This document shows positions 6,976 to 8,177 of a stretch of DNA of 8,177 nt, one piece after another. The DNA is from an uncultured Verrucomicrobiota bacterium (GTDB lineage Bacteria; Verrucomicrobiota; Verrucomicrobiia; Limisphaerales; UBA1096), in contig CAJXAU010000057.1 in NCBI GenBank assembly GCA_913050205.1, forward strand, positions 1 to 8,177, given 5' to 3'. A program made the translations under genes and the position numbers. Position 1 is the first letter of the stretch. The number at the start of each line of letters is the position of its first letter. The notes under the pieces are model-generated. The model saw only the letters and a list, made by a program, of their open reading frames with translations. It was not told the origin of the DNA and made no database searches.

Positions 6976-7432
6976 GCACGTATTCCGCCTCCGGTTGGCC
7001 AAATTCAATCCTTGGGCGTGGGTGGTTTTATGGATGGGGATCATCTTCCTGTTTTCCACAGACGCCTTTTCTGGTTCGCAGACATCTCGTTTTATCGGGC
7101 CATTTCTAAAATGGTTTGTGCCGGATATCACCCCTGAGGCGATCGGACGAGTGCAACTCATCGTTCGTAAAATGGCGCACATCGTCGAGTATGCCATCCT
7201 TTCATTTTTAATATGCCGCGCCTTGGCCAAGCGCTTGGGTGTGCCGTTGCCGGTGGGTTCGCTTGGCCGGGCAGTTATGATCTCGGTCGCTTACGCGGCG
7301 TTCGATGAGTGGCATCAGTCTTGGACGGCCGAACGCTTTGGTTCGCCGGTTGATGTCGGGATTGATTCCGTCGGAGCTGTCATCGGGGCTGCTTTTTTCG
7401 CTTGGCTTTCCCGTTTTAAAAGCCGGTCATAG
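6962..7432 (+). CDS. VanZ-family integral membrane protein
   Basis: A small membrane protein of 156 residues. Hydrophobic segments lie at about 17-33 (NPWAWVVLWMGIIFLFS), 72-88, 100-113 and 133-149. Family landmarks are RKMAHIVEYA at 69-78, FDEWHQ at 114-119 and GSPVDVGIDSVGAVIGA at 127-143, which match the VanZ-like family (PF04892). VanZ itself gives low-level teicoplanin resistance, but most members in environmental bacteria have no proven role, so resistance should not be assumed. The GTG start at 6962 overlaps the end of the upstream gene by 14 bp, which suggests translational coupling; no Shine-Dalgarno sequence is seen. A TTG at 6995 or an ATG at 7034 region would shorten the N-terminus, the latter cutting into the first membrane segment. 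Palindrome core copies lie at 6995-7002 (8-bp) and 7222-7231 (10-bp). Confidence 0.
   Translation: MRFDKHVFRLRLAKFNPWAWVVLWMGIIFLFSTDAFSGSQTSRFIGPFLKWFVPDITPEAIGRVQLIVRKMAHIVEYAILSFLICRALAKRLGVPLPVGSLGRAVMISVAYAAFDEWHQSWTAERFGSPVDVGIDSVGAVIGAAFFAWLSRFKSRS
7222..7231. repeat. Interspersed palindrome copy in the VanZ-family gene
   Basis: A perfect CTTGGCCAAG followed by CGCTTGG, so the arm sequence restarts: TTGGCCAAGCGCTTGG at 7223-7238 is itself a 16-bp palindrome. It is read as Leu-Ala-Lys-Arg-Leu (residues 88-92), just after the second membrane segment. Confidence 0.
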
Positions 7433-7451
7433 GCGCGTGAAGCGCCCTATG
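7428..7451 (+). promoter_or_regulatory. Possible hairpin spanning the VanZ stop and the comEC start
   Basis: The transcript can pair CATAGGCGC (7428-7436) with GCGCCCTATG (7442-7451): a 9-bp stem with one bulged C and a 5-nt loop GTGAA. The loop holds the GTG start codon and the 3' arm ends in the alternative ATG start at 7449. There is no following T-run, so it is not a terminator. An effect on translation of the downstream gene is an inference. Confidence 0.
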
Positions 7452-8177
7452 CTCTGGTTGACCTTGCCGTACATGATCGGCATCGCCCTCGCGGAATTAT
7501 GGGCGGGTTCGACTTGGCTGTTTTTGTTGGCGTCACTGGTTGGTGCGATTGCCTGTTTTTTCTTCAAGCCCTCGCGCTTGGCAGGATGGATGGTGCTGCT
7601 TTTTGCAATTGGCTTTGCCAATCAATCCTTTCAACTCCGGCATGTGCCCGCAGCCGATCTGCGAAATTATTTTGAAGGGCAGCCGCAAATCGTCACTCTC
7701 ACCGGCCGTCTGGCCACCACACCGGAGCACCGGGTCAGCAAGGTGGACGACAGCGAATACTGGCGTTCCACGGTGGAGTTGACTGTTGCTGAAATCCAGG
7801 CGGACGAATTCATAAGAGAGGTGTCGGGGACGGTTCTCGTCTCTGCACCCATGCGCTTGGCCAAGCGGTATTACGCAGGGCGAGAGGTGAAATTGACCGG
7901 AGTGTTTGATCGTCCCCCAATCGAGCAGGCAACGGGGATGTTTTCCTATCGTGATTATCTGTCGCGATCTGGAATTCATTTTCAACTTCGAACAAAATCA
8001 TTGAGGGACTGGAAACTGCTGGACGAGGCAAACCCTCCGCCAGTCCCGATATCAGTGCGCTTCCAACGATGGGCGAGAGAAGCCTTGGCCAAGCCGCTTG
8101 GCGGAGAGGATGACTCGGTACGATTACTGTGGGCAATGACGCTGGGTTGGCGCACTTCGCTCAACGGCGAGGTCGCG
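7437..8177 (+). CDS. comEC: ComEC/Rec2-family DNA-uptake channel, N-terminal part (cut by window edge)
   Basis: This frame is open from GTG 7437 to the edge: 247 residues with no stop. Membrane segments lie at about 8-22 (LTLPYMIGIALAELW), 26-43 (STWLFLLASLVGAIACFFF) and 50-64. An OB-fold-like DUF4131 region follows: IVTLTGRLATTPEH at 85-98, GTVLVSAP at 131-138, YYAGREVKLTGVFDRP at 145-160. TGMFSYRDYLSRSGI at 166-180 matches the family's 'NPGGFDYRRYLARQGI'-like landmark, and SVRLLWAMTLGWRTSL at 227-242 begins the Competence domain. ComEC forms the inner-membrane channel that admits single-stranded DNA during natural transformation. The start could instead be ATG 7449. It begins 4 nt after the VanZ stop, so co-translation is likely. 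Two palindrome copies lie inside. The C-terminal metallo-beta-lactamase-like domain, if present, is beyond the window. Confidence 0.
   Translation, partial: MKRPMLWLTLPYMIGIALAELWAGSTWLFLLASLVGAIACFFFKPSRLAGWMVLLFAIGFANQSFQLRHVPAADLRNYFEGQPQIVTLTGRLATTPEHRVSKVDDSEYWRSTVELTVAEIQADEFIREVSGTVLVSAPMRLAKRYYAGREVKLTGVFDRPPIEQATGMFSYRDYLSRSGIHFQLRTKSLRDWKLLDEANPPPVPISVRFQRWAREALAKPLGGEDDSVRLLWAMTLGWRTSLNGEVA
7854..7867. repeat. Interspersed palindrome copy in comEC, CGCTTGGCCAAGCG
   Basis: A perfect 14-bp palindrome, read as CGC TTG GCC AAG CGG (Arg-Leu-Ala-Lys-Arg, residues 140-144). It falls in a loop of the OB-fold region, a position likely to tolerate variation. Confidence 0.
8084..8093. repeat. 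Interspersed palindrome copy in comEC
   Basis: A perfect CTTGGCCAAG followed by CCGCTTGGCGG (8094-8104), a partial second unit. It is read as Leu-Ala-Lys (residues 217-219) in the amphipathic stretch before the Competence domain. Confidence 0.

Noticed and set aside
5815..7230. Long minus-strand ORF (471 codons) opposite the secreted-protein gene and vanZ
   Set aside because: Its translation is rich in Arg, Cys and His with no recognisable domain, and the plus strand carries clear protein families over the same span. It is an antisense shadow.
6962..7432. Glycopeptide resistance role for the VanZ-family protein
   Set aside because: There are no vanA/H/X/R/S-type neighbours, and family membership alone does not indicate resistance.
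1368..8093. The palindrome copies as a CRISPR array or an insertion-sequence footprint
   Set aside because: Spacing is irregular, from tens of bases to kilobases, copies are inside intact genes, there are no target-site duplications, and the paralogue comparison at 6141/6441 shows no indel.

Overview
The window looks like a chromosomal segment from a member of the Verrucomicrobiota or a close PVC relative. The best clue is the large secreted protein. It has repeats typical of extracellular proteins in that group, and a C-terminal module ending in ARQFFRAIR after a 'LQ.APSV.GPW..V.G' stretch. This placement rests on family recognition; no marker-gene comparison was possible. Base composition is moderately GC-rich and even across the genes. 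There are no tRNA, rRNA, CRISPR or insertion-sequence signatures.

Layout. Minus strand, 1-1748: a von Willebrand factor A (VWA) membrane protein of the Bat (aerotolerance) type fused to a TPR region and a glutamine/glutamate-rich tail, cut off by the left edge. A 194-bp divergent intergenic region (1749-1942) follows. On the plus strand come alaS (complete alanyl-tRNA synthetase, 1943-4627), a 125-bp gap, a 740-residue multidomain secreted protein (4753-6975), a VanZ-family membrane protein overlapping it by 14 bp (6962-7432), and the N-terminal 247 residues of a ComEC/Rec2-type DNA-uptake channel (7437 to the right edge). The last three genes are packed tightly enough to share a transcript, but no functional link between them is evident.

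The most unusual signal is not a gene. The 10-bp palindrome CTTGGCCAAG occurs nine times perfectly, and its 8-bp core TTGGCCAA eleven times, in 8.2 kb. A specified 10-mer is expected about 0.008 times in this length at equal base frequencies. Flanks favour CG/GCG before and CGG/TGG after, so the full form approaches CCGCTTGGCCAAGCGG. Copies lie in both intergenic gaps and in all five genes. Six of the seven coding copies are read as Leu-Ala-Lys (TTG GCC AAG). A pair of internal protein repeats exactly 300 bp apart shows one copy differing from its paralogous site by three substitutions and no indel. The word behaves like a genome-wide interspersed palindrome, comparable in style to cyanobacterial HIP1 or to DNA uptake sequences. 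I do not recognise it as a described element.
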